Assembly (NCBI RefSeq): GCF_022662015.1
Contig: NZ_JAKMCM010000005.1
Span: forward strand, 248,001 to 312,000
Direction: 5' to 3'
Source: Aestuariivivens sediminicola
GTDB taxonomy: Bacteria > Bacteroidota > Bacteroidia > Flavobacteriales > Flavobacteriaceae
Length of the DNA stretch: 64,000 nucleotides
Part shown: positions 55,627 to 63,124 of the stretch, one piece after another
How the letters are laid out: every line of letters starts with the position of its first letter
Position numbering within the stretch: the first letter of the stretch is position 1
Program-made: the position numbers and the translations under genes
Notes under the pieces: generated by a model
The model's input: the letters and a program-made list of their open reading frames with translations, nothing else
Database searches by the model: none
Told to the model about the DNA's origin: nothing

Positions 55627-57510
55627 TTATTCCAGATCTGAATCTATCGTTAGATCGGCATTAGCTCCCGATAATAAAGTATAGGTATTGTCTTTTAAAG
55701 TTACGTTCTTACAATGTTTGATTTTTAGGTTGGGCTCATTGGGGAATAGGGGTTCGTAGGCATCTGTTTGAATGACCTTATTGGACTCGAACACCAATCC
55801 GTCAACCGACTCTGCCCTCAGGATGGGTGCATCAAAGGTGTAAAACTCATTATTTCGGATGATGATATCCTTATGATAAAAGCCTTTATCCTTGTCCTCC
55901 ACCACTTCCTGCTCCGGATCGATAAGCAGTACGGCTTGTTTATTTCCGCCATGAAGATTGTTTACAAACTTGTTGTTTTCGATAAGGAGGCTATCGCATG
56001 GTCCGGACTCATTCCATAATTGGAGATCGCCGGACATCCGCATGGCTGCCATTTGGGAGGAGATGTAATTATTGCGGATCGCCACTTTGCGCGTTGTTGA
56101 AATAAGAAAACCCCGGGCCCTGTTATTTCTTATCGTATTGTTTTCAATGGTTGCGGAAGCATGCCAGGAGACATTATCGATCCCATCGAACTCCTGTGCA
56201 ATGTCCTTTACGGAGGTGTTAAAGCTTAGGATCGATACCTTTTCATTGATACGCTTCACATCCTCGATGATCAATATGTCGGATTTGGGAAGCAGGGTAT
56301 GATGGTCTATAATACGGACGCTATCACCTTTGGCCCCAAAGAAATAATCCTTTTGGTGCGGATGATAGGTCTCATAGGCCACCTGGTTGTCCGCGATGAT
56401 TTTTTTAACCCTGGCATAGGTGCCGTGTACATTGGTCGCATCGTCCAGCATATTTTCAAAGGTGCAGTTCTTAATGGTGATTAGGCCTTTGCAGTTACAG
56501 AAGTGTGTCGCATCGGCAATGGTGGTCACCAACCGGTTACTGCCTTCCCTTAATACGACGTTAAAGCTGTCTAGCGTAATATCGGCAGAGCGCTCTGCGA
56601 TGAGACCCATGGCCCCTGCATGATACACATTGATGTTCTGAAACAAGAGGTCTTTCGATTTGAACACCCGAAATCCGGGGTTTTGCCTGTTGTAGAGATA
56701 CTCTCCTTTGGAAATGAATACGGACCCTACCGGGGGCACCTTCCTGTATTTGGAGGTCAGGCGAACCGTACTGTCATTTAAGGCTTCCGCCCCGAAGAAA
56801 TAACTGTTATCAAAACCACTGTATAATACATGGTTATAGAGCGGTGCTTTGGTCGATCGGTCCCATATGATATTCTGACCGAGCCTTTGATGGTACTTTT
56901 CCTGTTTGGCGTACCGATGGCCAAATTTTTGTTCGTAAGGCGAATCCTCTCTCTCGAGGGTCAGATAAATGCGGTTCTCATCAACGAGGAAAGGGGTTTC
57001 CATTCGGACATCGAAGGTCTTTGCATTGGAATTATTGGCAACAATGGTACCCTGAGCAAAAAAGGGCACCTCCCAGTCCACATTGAAACCGGAGACCTTA
57101 ATGTTGGTACTTTCTTCAATGATGAAGGGGACCATTTTACCGTGAAATATAAATTCTGAGCCGCCCCCATCGATGTGAAAATCCTTAAAATTGATTATGG
57201 GAAAAGGGGTACGCTTCAGACCGTTATCATTATTTGTGATGGCTGCATAGACATCCGGCGCATAGGTGGGGTAAAAGTGATAGGTGCCTTTGGGAAATCG
57301 TATCCCCTTGTAACCCCCTTCTTTGCATTTTTCCAAAGCCTCGACGACGATGGGTGTGACGTCGTCGGCCTCACTGAGGTCGGAGTCACTCAGGTCGTAA
57401 TAGCTCTCGGAATGATCTTGTTCGGTGTTTTTGGAAGTGGACTCACATCCCCAAAAGAATACGGCAAATACGAATGTCGATACAATGACTTTATAAATGG
57501 TTTGCTTCAT
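55627..57510 (-). CDS. GH110 alpha-1,3-galactosidase lipoprotein (copy B)
   Basis: 627 aa lipoprotein (lipobox FWGC). The same GH110 landmarks as copy A: GIRFPKGTYHFYPTYAPD, GGGSEFIFHGKMVPFI, TTIADATHFCNCKGLITI, and TFENMLDDATNVHGTYARV with Asp-Asp about 356-357, then IENNTIRNNRARGFLIST. Copies A and B are clear paralogues, but B is lipid-anchored and leads the operon. It may act at the outer membrane or periplasmic face on longer oligosaccharides. The start is supported by a -7-like box at 57546-57553 and the operator behind it. Confidence 0.9.
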   Translation of the reverse strand: MKQTIYKVIVSTFVFAVFFWGCESTSKNTEQDHSESYYDLSDSDLSEADDVTPIVVEALEKCKEGGYKGIRFPKGTYHFYPTYAPDVYAAITNNDNGLKRTPFPIINFKDFHIDGGGSEFIFHGKMVPFIIEESTNIKVSGFNVDWEVPFFAQGTIVANNSNAKTFDVRMETPFLVDENRIYLTLEREDSPYEQKFGHRYAKQEKYHQRLGQNIIWDRSTKAPLYNHVLYSGFDNSYFFGAEALNDSTVRLTSKYRKVPPVGSVFISKGEYLYNRQNPGFRVFKSKDLLFQNINVYHAGAMGLIAERSADITLDSFNVVLREGSNRLVTTIADATHFCNCKGLITIKNCTFENMLDDATNVHGTYARVKKIIADNQVAYETYHPHQKDYFFGAKGDSVRIIDHHTLLPKSDILIIEDVKRINEKVSILSFNTSVKDIAQEFDGIDNVSWHASATIENNTIRNNRARGFLISTTRKVAIRNNYISSQMAAMRMSGDLQLWNESGPCDSLLIENNKFVNNLHGGNKQAVLLIDPEQEVVEDKDKGFYHKDIIIRNNEFYTFDAPILRAESVDGLVFESNKVIQTDAYEPLFPNEPNLKIKHCKNVTLKDNTYTLLSGANADLTIDSDLE

Positions 57511-57545
57511 AGATGAACGTTTAACAAGGCATGTTATATGCTACT

Positions 57546-57553
57546 TAAAAGTA
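57546..57553 (-). promoter_or_regulatory. -7-like box of the GH110-SusCD-2 operon
   Basis: TAAAAGTA on plus, TACTTTTA on minus: differs from TAnnTTTG only in the last base. Exactly 30 bp from the proximal TGTAACA half-site and 35 bp before the ATG at 57510. Confidence 0.45.
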
Positions 57554-57583
57554 GGATTTAGATGCGATGGAAACGAAAAATGC

Positions 57584-57611
57584 TGTAACATTGCCCTACG
57601 CTTTTGTAACA
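57584..57611 (-). promoter_or_regulatory. HTCS-type operator: TGTAACA direct repeat, 21-bp period
   Basis: TGTAACA at 57584-57590 and 57605-57611, exactly 21 bp apart, 30 bp from the -7-like box. Same orientation relative to transcription as at the other PUL promoters. Confidence 0.6.
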
Positions 57612-57621
57612 AATTACAGAA

Positions 57622-57649
57622 TGTTACAAAATGGAAGGAATATGTTACG
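57622..57649 (+). promoter_or_regulatory. Inverted operator pair TGTTACA/TGTTACG, 21-bp period
   Basis: TGTTACA (57622-57628) and TGTTACG (57643-57649), 21 bp apart, in the opposite orientation to the neighbouring pair. No -7 box at 30-31 bp on the plus side and no plus-strand gene nearby. Confidence 0.45.
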
Positions 57650-57962
57650 AAATGGACAATTAAATTCCGGGAGAGGGTTCGAAATAGTTCGGGATCGCTG
57701 ACATGCGCTCAATAATTTCCTTGGGATTGGATGAAATAAGATGAGGAAGAGCAAACAGTTAGATTTGTATTTCCCGAGCGATTTTTTTTATTATTTCCAT
57801 GGTCATATCAAAATCTGACTGGTTTCCGATATCAGGATTTCCCAGTATCCGTCCTGTTAAACTTCATGGAAGTCATCGTTCGGTTTAAACCATAATATGA
57901 ATAACCGAACAACCATGAATTTTCTATTTTGTTAGTAATACTTTGCTTGTTAGTTTAGAAGA
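57650..57962. other. Intergenic region between the PUL operator and the M61 gene
   Basis: About 310 bp without a convincing gene. Its main content is the interrupted palindrome at 57863-57919. I see no promoter for either side here. Confidence 0.5.
57863..57919. repeat. Interrupted double palindrome
   Basis: Outer arms TTCATGG (57863-57869) and CCATGAA (57913-57919). Inner arms GTTCGGTT (57878-57885) and AACCGAAC (57903-57910), with a 17-nt loop. It lies 44 nt past the M61 stop. No T-run, so it is more like a structured 3' UTR or an operator than a classic terminator. Confidence 0.5.
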
Positions 57963-59768
57963 CTAGTCCTTGTTCTGAGTGACCTTTTGTCTCAGTCTTA
58001 TAGCGTCCGCTGAGGCACCAGGATCAAACTCAAACACATGATTATCGTACTTGGCGTATAACTCTTCATCAATGGTCATCTCTTTGCCTTCTCTTAGGAT
58101 GTCCAATCGATACGCATCACCAACCTTCATTTTTTTTATGCTTGCCGTAAGATCACGGTAGGTTGACTGATTCAATGCCGTACCGTCAATATGGGTAATA
58201 ATATCTCCAACAGTCACTTTGGTCCCCTGGTAGTCTGACGACAGGCTAACGACCTCGGGTTGGCCCTTGGTGTTGGGTCTTATAACCAGTCCCATGGTTG
58301 GCAATTGATCCGGATGCGGTCTTCTTTCATAATAGCGAATACCGAGAGGTGCCATTTCCGTTTCGAAATCGAAAGGCCTGTTGTTTTTAATATGATTGTC
58401 GATAAAATCAGAGATCTCCGGATAGGTCATTTCTACAAGTGTATCAAAGAAAGTGGCGTTGTCAAACGGATTGTCCTTTCCATATTTTTGAATTAATGCG
58501 AGATAGACCTCCCTTAAGCCTTGCTTCCCGTTTGAAAGTTGCAGCAATTTAATGTCCAGCATGGCTGCAGTGAGCGCACCCAACTGATAAATATTTCCGT
58601 ATTGCTTATTTCCTTCATCGGTGGACCACTCATGACTTATTCGTGTGAGACTGTAATCGGCATTGTATTCCTGACTGTGATTGACCTTCTCTGACAGGTA
58701 CTTGAGGTAGTCTTCCGCTGTCTTAATTCCGGACTTCACCTGCATGATGTAAGACACCCATTCGGTTACGCCCTCGTAAAGCCAGACATGATGATCTTCG
58801 GAGACCGGTCTGGAATAATCAAAATGGGCCAGTACCTCACTGTGAAGGTGTAATGGACTTAGAATATGCATGAACTCATGGGCAATGACATTTTTTAACA
58901 AGGGCAAATATTGAGGCATATCGGGTAGTGCATAGGTTGAACTCAAGGCATGTTCCAAAGCCCCGCTGTTTCGAAATACAGGCATGGCCTGCATATCCTC
59001 ATGAGAGGAGAAATACATCAGGAAGGTGTATCGCTTTACCGGGGAATACCCGATATAGGCATGGGCAGCGTGCAGTATGTCCGAGGCCTGCTCCAGAACC
59101 ATGTCGGCAGATATGTTACCGGATGGCGAATGGACATAGGCTTCAACCTGAATATCTCCGACATCTGTGGAGGCATAGGACAATTGCCGTCCTATTAGAA
59201 TGGGAGAATCTGTTAGATGATAATAGGATGCCACCTCATAATATCCGTCCTCACCAAGGTTCAATGCCGTACCAATGGTCTGAGATCCATTTAGCTCAAG
59301 TTTCAACTTAATCGGGCGATCCTTCAACCCCTTAAAATAGCCGAAAACACCGTGAGAATTCAGAATCGTATAGTCCTCGCAGATCCCTGTTCCGCTCATG
59401 GGATATATGGGGTGATACTGTGTATCCATATCGAAGGTATCATCTATTTCATAGACAATTTTAGAGACCTTAGCAGGTTCCAGGATTTCAAAATCATTGG
59501 TGGCGATTTTATTTGTTAGGAGTTCGTTCCCCAGCTCGTCGTAGACTTTAAACAATTTTACAAAGCGTCCAAAATCCAATGGTTGATGCACACCGGGCGC
59601 ATAGGATACAAAACTGAAAACAGCATCATTCTCAGATAATTGAGGTACTGTTACGGTAACATTAAACGCATCGTTTTGCCTGGTAAGGTCAACTTCATAA
59701 ACGATTGGGCCGTCCTGAGCAAACAGGCTCAGGGACCATAGGGATAGGATAAAGAGTCTAAGCATCAT
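57963..59768 (-). CDS. M61 family metallopeptidase with PDZ domain
   Basis: 601 aa with a signal peptide (MMLRLFILSLWSLSLFAQ; Met2 also possible). Zinc motif HEFMH at about residue 297 in VIAHEFMHILSPLHLHSE, third ligand Glu in LYEGVTEWVSY, and a C-terminal PDZ domain at about 490-570 (GTKVTVGDIITHIDGTALN). M61 enzymes are glycyl aminopeptidase-like exported proteases, common in Bacteroidota. No functional link to glycan use is evident. It sits at the PUL edge, in its own transcription unit. Confidence 0.93.
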   Translation of the reverse strand: MMLRLFILSLWSLSLFAQDGPIVYEVDLTRQNDAFNVTVTVPQLSENDAVFSFVSYAPGVHQPLDFGRFVKLFKVYDELGNELLTNKIATNDFEILEPAKVSKIVYEIDDTFDMDTQYHPIYPMSGTGICEDYTILNSHGVFGYFKGLKDRPIKLKLELNGSQTIGTALNLGEDGYYEVASYYHLTDSPILIGRQLSYASTDVGDIQVEAYVHSPSGNISADMVLEQASDILHAAHAYIGYSPVKRYTFLMYFSSHEDMQAMPVFRNSGALEHALSSTYALPDMPQYLPLLKNVIAHEFMHILSPLHLHSEVLAHFDYSRPVSEDHHVWLYEGVTEWVSYIMQVKSGIKTAEDYLKYLSEKVNHSQEYNADYSLTRISHEWSTDEGNKQYGNIYQLGALTAAMLDIKLLQLSNGKQGLREVYLALIQKYGKDNPFDNATFFDTLVEMTYPEISDFIDNHIKNNRPFDFETEMAPLGIRYYERRPHPDQLPTMGLVIRPNTKGQPEVVSLSSDYQGTKVTVGDIITHIDGTALNQSTYRDLTASIKKMKVGDAYRLDILREGKEMTIDEELYAKYDNHVFEFDPGASADAIRLRQKVTQNKD

Positions 59769-60185
59769 AATGTATTTCTTTTCTGTTCATGGTGAACTTG
59801 ATTTTAACCAGAATTTATAAGATAAGGAAAAAAACAGGGATATACGCAGAGGGGAGCGACTTCAGTAGATTACAATGATATGCTCTTGCTCCTGAGGTGT
59901 TCGGGTTTTTCCTTAAATTGTAAATCGATCATTGGTTTTGTGGTTCGTATAGATAAAAGACGACACTGGAGCCGGAAACGTTACACGCATCTTTTGATTG
60001 GACATGGAAATGCCTTCACGGTCCTGTTGTTCGTTGAGACCCCCGGGATAATGAAATGGGTAAGGCCTTAAGAAACGGTTCATTAATGATCATGGCATGG
60101 TTTGGTTACCCCTCCGGATGGATCAATTTGTTCTAAGTACACGGATTAACTGATATCTCTCATGGGAGAATGATGCTGATAGTAT

Positions 60186-60193
60186 TATATTTG
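60186..60193 (+). promoter_or_regulatory. Candidate -7 box (TATATTTG)
   Basis: Perfect TAnnTTTG match, about 160 bp upstream of the GTG at 60355 and 22 bp upstream of a micro-ORF. Likely promoter of the 60.4-61.6 kb gene pair. Confidence 0.4.
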
Positions 60194-60215
60194 TTTTTCA
60201 AAATAATAGGTCATC

Positions 60216-60290
60216 ATGAAACGAACATTAAAAACTTTAAAAATTTCTTCACATAAGGGGATGTTTAAAATTTTTAATGTGAGAGCGTAG
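60216..60290 (+). CDS. Possible 24-aa basic micro-ORF
   Basis: ATG at 60216 to TAG at 60288-60290 encodes MKRTLKTLKISSHKGMFKIF plus NVRA: very basic, no hydrophobic segment. It starts shortly after a perfect -7 box and ends 64 bp before the next gene, so it could be a leader peptide or chance. No homology known to me. Confidence 0.2.
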   Translation: MKRTLKTLKISSHKGMFKIFNVRA

Positions 60291-60354
60291 CGGTTGCACA
60301 CGTTCTCAATTTTATATTTAATATGAAATCAAATAATTACTAAAATTTAAACGT

Positions 60355-60750
60355 GTGAAAACGAATTTGAAATTCTGGTATTGGACGCCCCGTTTGCTCT
60401 GTATCCTGGCTATTTTATTTATAAGCTTATTTGCTTTGGATGCCTTTTCACCCGAATTGTCCTTCTGGCAACAGATTGGTGGATTTCTAATGCATCTCAT
60501 ACCCTCATTTATTTTAATTGCCCTGCTCATTCTGGCCTGGAAAAAGGAATTGATCGGGGGGATCGTATTTTTGATCATTGGTCTGTCCTTAAGCCCGATT
60601 GTGTTTTCACACAATTATAGAATGAACCATTCTATTTTTATGAGTCTGGGTATTATTTTTAGCATTACCATTCCTTTTGCTGTCGTTGGTATTCTTTTTA
60701 TGATCAGTCATTTCAAGAGAAAAAAAGCAAGGAATAATCAACAAGATTAG
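60355..60750 (+). CDS. Small integral membrane protein (131 aa), GTG start
   Basis: Four hydrophobic helices: LLCILAILFISLFALDAF, GFLMHLIPSFILIALLIL, GGIVFLIIGLSLSPIVF and LGIIFSITIPFAVVGILF, with a basic C-terminal tail ending FKRKKARNNQQD. Resembles the DUF7670-like/short multipass proteins annotated as hypothetical in Bacteroidota; that recall is weak. The stop is 6 bp from the next ATG, so it is co-transcribed with the lipoprotein gene. Its role is unknown; a membrane partner of the two secreted proteins downstream is possible but unproven. Confidence 0.7.
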   Translation: MKTNLKFWYWTPRLLCILAILFISLFALDAFSPELSFWQQIGGFLMHLIPSFILIALLILAWKKELIGGIVFLIIGLSLSPIVFSHNYRMNHSIFMSLGIIFSITIPFAVVGILFMISHFKRKKARNNQQD

Positions 60751-60756
60751 ATTAAA

Positions 60757-61635
60757 ATGTACCTCAGATATCAATTTGTATTCCTATTAAGCCTGCTTCT
60801 AATGGGCTGTGCATCCAGGCTAAACCGGAATGCCAAAACAGGGAAGCATGCGGAAAGGCATCAATTGGTTCACAGCACGGAAACCGATGCTTCCTCTTCG
60901 CGTGCACGTGATGGGAATTCAGGAGGACCGGAAAGCAATCCACAGGCTTCAGGCCATTCAGGAGACGCGCTATCTGAGACCGATAATGTAATTGGTGAAG
61001 ATTATGGATCATCACAGGTGACCCATAACAACGACTCAGAGCCCCTGGAAAATATGGTGCCTATAAGCCCGGTTGCCCAAAGGATGGTAGAGAATTATAT
61101 AAACAGTGACAACAAGATGCCTGGAGGCCATTGCCTCAGGGTAAGTAAAAGGCGCTTCGATAGAGCCTACCGGGAGGTCTATGGGCATTCGGTCTACAGG
61201 GATCTTCCCGAGCGGATTGCCACCCCCTATTACACGCCGAAAGAGGTATTCGATTTTCTTTATTATTCAGCCTCCGGCACCCATATCGGGTGGCAAAGCC
61301 TGCCCATAGAATATCGGGGCAGGGGCAATGCCGGTGCCATAGTCTATGCCGGTATGGGGACTCTGGTGGACAGCCTGGGCATATGGGGCGGTCAGCTCCG
61401 TCCGGGTGCGATGCTACAGGTATGGCGCTACCGATCGGATTATGAGCTTGTGGTACAGGGGACAAACGATAAGGATTTTGATCCCTACGGGCACTCCTTC
61501 ATTTTTATGGGCTACGTGCGTGATGAAAATAATGCCATTAAAGGCCTGCGCATAGCCGATCAGGGATTTCAGAGCTATAGACCGCTAAACCCCAATGATT
61601 ATGAGGTATGGTGGGGGGTCAACCTGAGTATTTAA
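60757..61635 (+). CDS. Lipoprotein with papain/NlpC-like motifs
   Basis: 292 aa. Lipoprotein signal (MYLRYQFVFLLSLLLMGC, lipobox LMGC), then about 80 residues of low-complexity Ser/Gly/Asn/Asp linker (polar, likely disordered). The globular C-terminal half has a Cys at the start of a helix (MPGGHCLRVSKRRFDRAY), later GHSFIFMGYV and GLRIADQGF. That Cys...His...Asp order, with GH starting a strand, is how papain-like cell-wall amidases (NlpC/P60, CHAP) are arranged. I infer a possible peptidoglycan-related hydrolase; the family is not certain. Sits between the membrane protein and a second Cys/His protein. Confidence 0.65.
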   Translation: MYLRYQFVFLLSLLLMGCASRLNRNAKTGKHAERHQLVHSTETDASSSRARDGNSGGPESNPQASGHSGDALSETDNVIGEDYGSSQVTHNNDSEPLENMVPISPVAQRMVENYINSDNKMPGGHCLRVSKRRFDRAYREVYGHSVYRDLPERIATPYYTPKEVFDFLYYSASGTHIGWQSLPIEYRGRGNAGAIVYAGMGTLVDSLGIWGGQLRPGAMLQVWRYRSDYELVVQGTNDKDFDPYGHSFIFMGYVRDENNAIKGLRIADQGFQSYRPLNPNDYEVWWGVNLSI

Positions 61636-61744
61636 TGGCATTACAGGCCCTGATTCCGTAAAATTTTAACAGTCCAGATGAAATTTGCCTTCAATTTTTG
61701 CGTTATGGAGATTGAAGAAAGAGATTCAACTATTATAAAGGACG

Positions 61745-62500
61745 ATGTTATTAGTTTCACTTCTTTTGCTTTTTAGTTTCAATATGACCTGGCCTCCCAC
61801 AATGGGAATGGTTCCGGAACATGGCATTGTGAAAGAAAGCGTTAAGGCTAAGGACGAAGCGCTAACCTCCTTTAGTAAGACGGATCCGAACGCCAGATCC
61901 TATGCCGCTACCAAGGCCGATATAGGGCTGCTTCGAACAGCGTTAAGTGAGGGACTCAGAACGGGCGACATTTCCTTTGACCATATAAAGGCGGTCTTCA
62001 CCGATCACCTGGTGGATCGAATTATTCCACATTGGTATGGCACGCCCTGGAGTTTCGAAGGGCATACTGCGGTACCCAACCAGGGTAAGGTTGCCTGTGG
62101 GTATTTTATTTCGACCACCCTCCGCGACATGGGGATCCGGCTAAACCGCTATAAGCTGGCACAAAAATCGCCTATTGACGAGGCCCGGGTGATTAGCTGT
62201 GGGACGACCATTCACAGTGTTGATAAGGATAATCCTGAAGCAGCTATGGAGGCCATTGACGGGCTGACATCGGAAGGCCTCTCTTTTATTGGTTTCGACA
62301 AGGGGCATGTGGGTTATTTGCTAAAACGCGACGGCCGCTTGTTTCTCATCCATTCCAACTACTTTGCGCCGGGATTGGTGTGCATGGAACCTCTGGAAAC
62401 CTCACGGGTTTTTAACAGCTTCACAAAATTTCATATCGTTGCGATCTCGAACAATGATCGCCTTCTACAACGCTGGCTGAACAGCACCATCGTGCTGTGA
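61745..62500 (+). CDS. Secreted NlpC/P60-like cysteine hydrolase candidate
   Basis: 251 aa with a signal sequence (MLLVSLLLLFSFNMTWP). The motifs form a plausible Cys-His-Asn triad: WYGTPWSFEGHT, Cys in KVACGYFISTTLRDMG at the start of a helix, His in DKGHVGYLLKRDG, and Asn in LIHSNYF. Similar proteins with WxGTPWxF...ACGYF are familiar as uncharacterised Bacteroidota proteins. Start at 61745; no in-frame upstream ATG gives a better signal peptide. 109 bp after the lipoprotein gene, same strand, and followed at 62.63 kb by a strong terminator. Confidence 0.7.
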   Translation: MLLVSLLLLFSFNMTWPPTMGMVPEHGIVKESVKAKDEALTSFSKTDPNARSYAATKADIGLLRTALSEGLRTGDISFDHIKAVFTDHLVDRIIPHWYGTPWSFEGHTAVPNQGKVACGYFISTTLRDMGIRLNRYKLAQKSPIDEARVISCGTTIHSVDKDNPEAAMEAIDGLTSEGLSFIGFDKGHVGYLLKRDGRLFLIHSNYFAPGLVCMEPLETSRVFNSFTKFHIVAISNNDRLLQRWLNSTIVL

Positions 62501-62625
62501 TCAGATAGTTCAAAACCATTTTAATGAATTTACAACGAGGCGCTTTAGGGCTGCCTAAAGACCTGCCTGGGGATTGCAAATTTCATGCGCATGGATTTGA
62601 GAAAACATCAGCATGAATCAAGGAA

Positions 62626-62665
62626 AACATGCGGAAGAAATGAACATTTCTTCCGCATGTTTTTT
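62626..62665 (+). terminator. Strong rho-independent terminator
   Basis: A 17-nt arm, AACATGCGGAAGAAATG (62626-62642), pairs perfectly with CATTTCTTCCGCATGTT (62645-62661), followed by a T-run. It ends the 60.4-62.5 kb transcript about 125 nt past the last stop codon. Confidence 0.85.
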
Positions 62666-62961
62666 AGGCCTTGTAAACACTGGGGTTTTCAATGGGTTCA
62701 ACGGTACGCGTCTTGAAGTTACGTCGGCCTTACAAAGCAGATTAACCCGGCCAAGTGTAAAACAGTTACATTATCAATTTTTTTCCTTAACACTGAAGTC
62801 TATCCTTTCCACAACAGGAACCTTTAGAATACTGCGAATCAGTTTATAGGGGATTTTAATCCTGTGGTCTATTATTTTAGGGCATTTTATACACTTTTAT
62901 CTATTTTACTTTCCTGAACATTAAACCTGAACTTCTTTTGAGGGACTGGTTATTTTCAAAA

Positions 62962-62980
62962 AATACTCAAATTGAGTATT
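62962..62980. repeat. Perfect 19-bp palindrome upstream of the FG-GAP gene
   Basis: AATACTCAA-A-TTGAGTATT: 9-bp arms around one base, about 145 bp before the ATG at 63125. Followed by a T-rich run. Could be a dimeric regulator operator; a short terminator is less likely because the loop is a single base. Confidence 0.5.
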
Positions 62981-63124
62981 GCATTTTTTTTCTGAAATTT
63001 TAATATTAGAAAAATTCAATTGTTTAATAATAAGGTCGATGCAGCCTATCTCATTTTAACCCTTAATACCCTATTAGACCAAAGTAGCCAATTTTAGACC
63101 ACTCTTCTTTTACACGAACCGCCA

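Larger units (their letters stand above)
59769..60354. other. Divergent intergenic region with a promoter and possible micro-ORF
   Basis: 586 bp between the M61 gene and the 60.4-kb gene cluster. A perfect TATATTTG -7 box lies at 60186-60193, followed by a 24-codon ORF (60216-60290). The stretch 59800-60180 contains only short ORFs without start context that I trust. Confidence 0.45.
62501..63124. other. Intergenic region with hairpin, terminator and palindrome
   Basis: 624 bp. It holds a 7-bp hairpin CTTTAGG/CCTAAAG (62543-62560), a strong terminator (62626-62665), an imperfect TGTAA...TTACA repeat (62756-62770) and a perfect 19-bp palindrome (62962-62980). Short ORFs here overlap the terminator and are not credible. 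Confidence 0.6.

Noticed and set aside
12688-57510. Possible kappa/iota-carrageenan or agar/porphyran PUL
   Set aside because: No GH16, GH82, GH86, GH117, GH127 or GH129-like sequence was recognised; GH110 fits a non-anhydro alpha-1,3-galactan better. This rests on recognition by eye only.
59880-60071. 63-aa plus-strand ORF in the M61 upstream region
   Set aside because: No promoter, signal or composition support; basic low-quality sequence typical of a chance ORF.
62756-62770. TGTAA-N5-TTACA inverted repeat, possible HTCS site
   Set aside because: Inverted with a 5-nt gap rather than direct with a 21-bp period, and far from the PUL.
62613-62849. 78-aa plus-strand ORF
   Set aside because: It runs straight through the strong terminator hairpin at 62626-62665 and has no recognisable start context or protein features.
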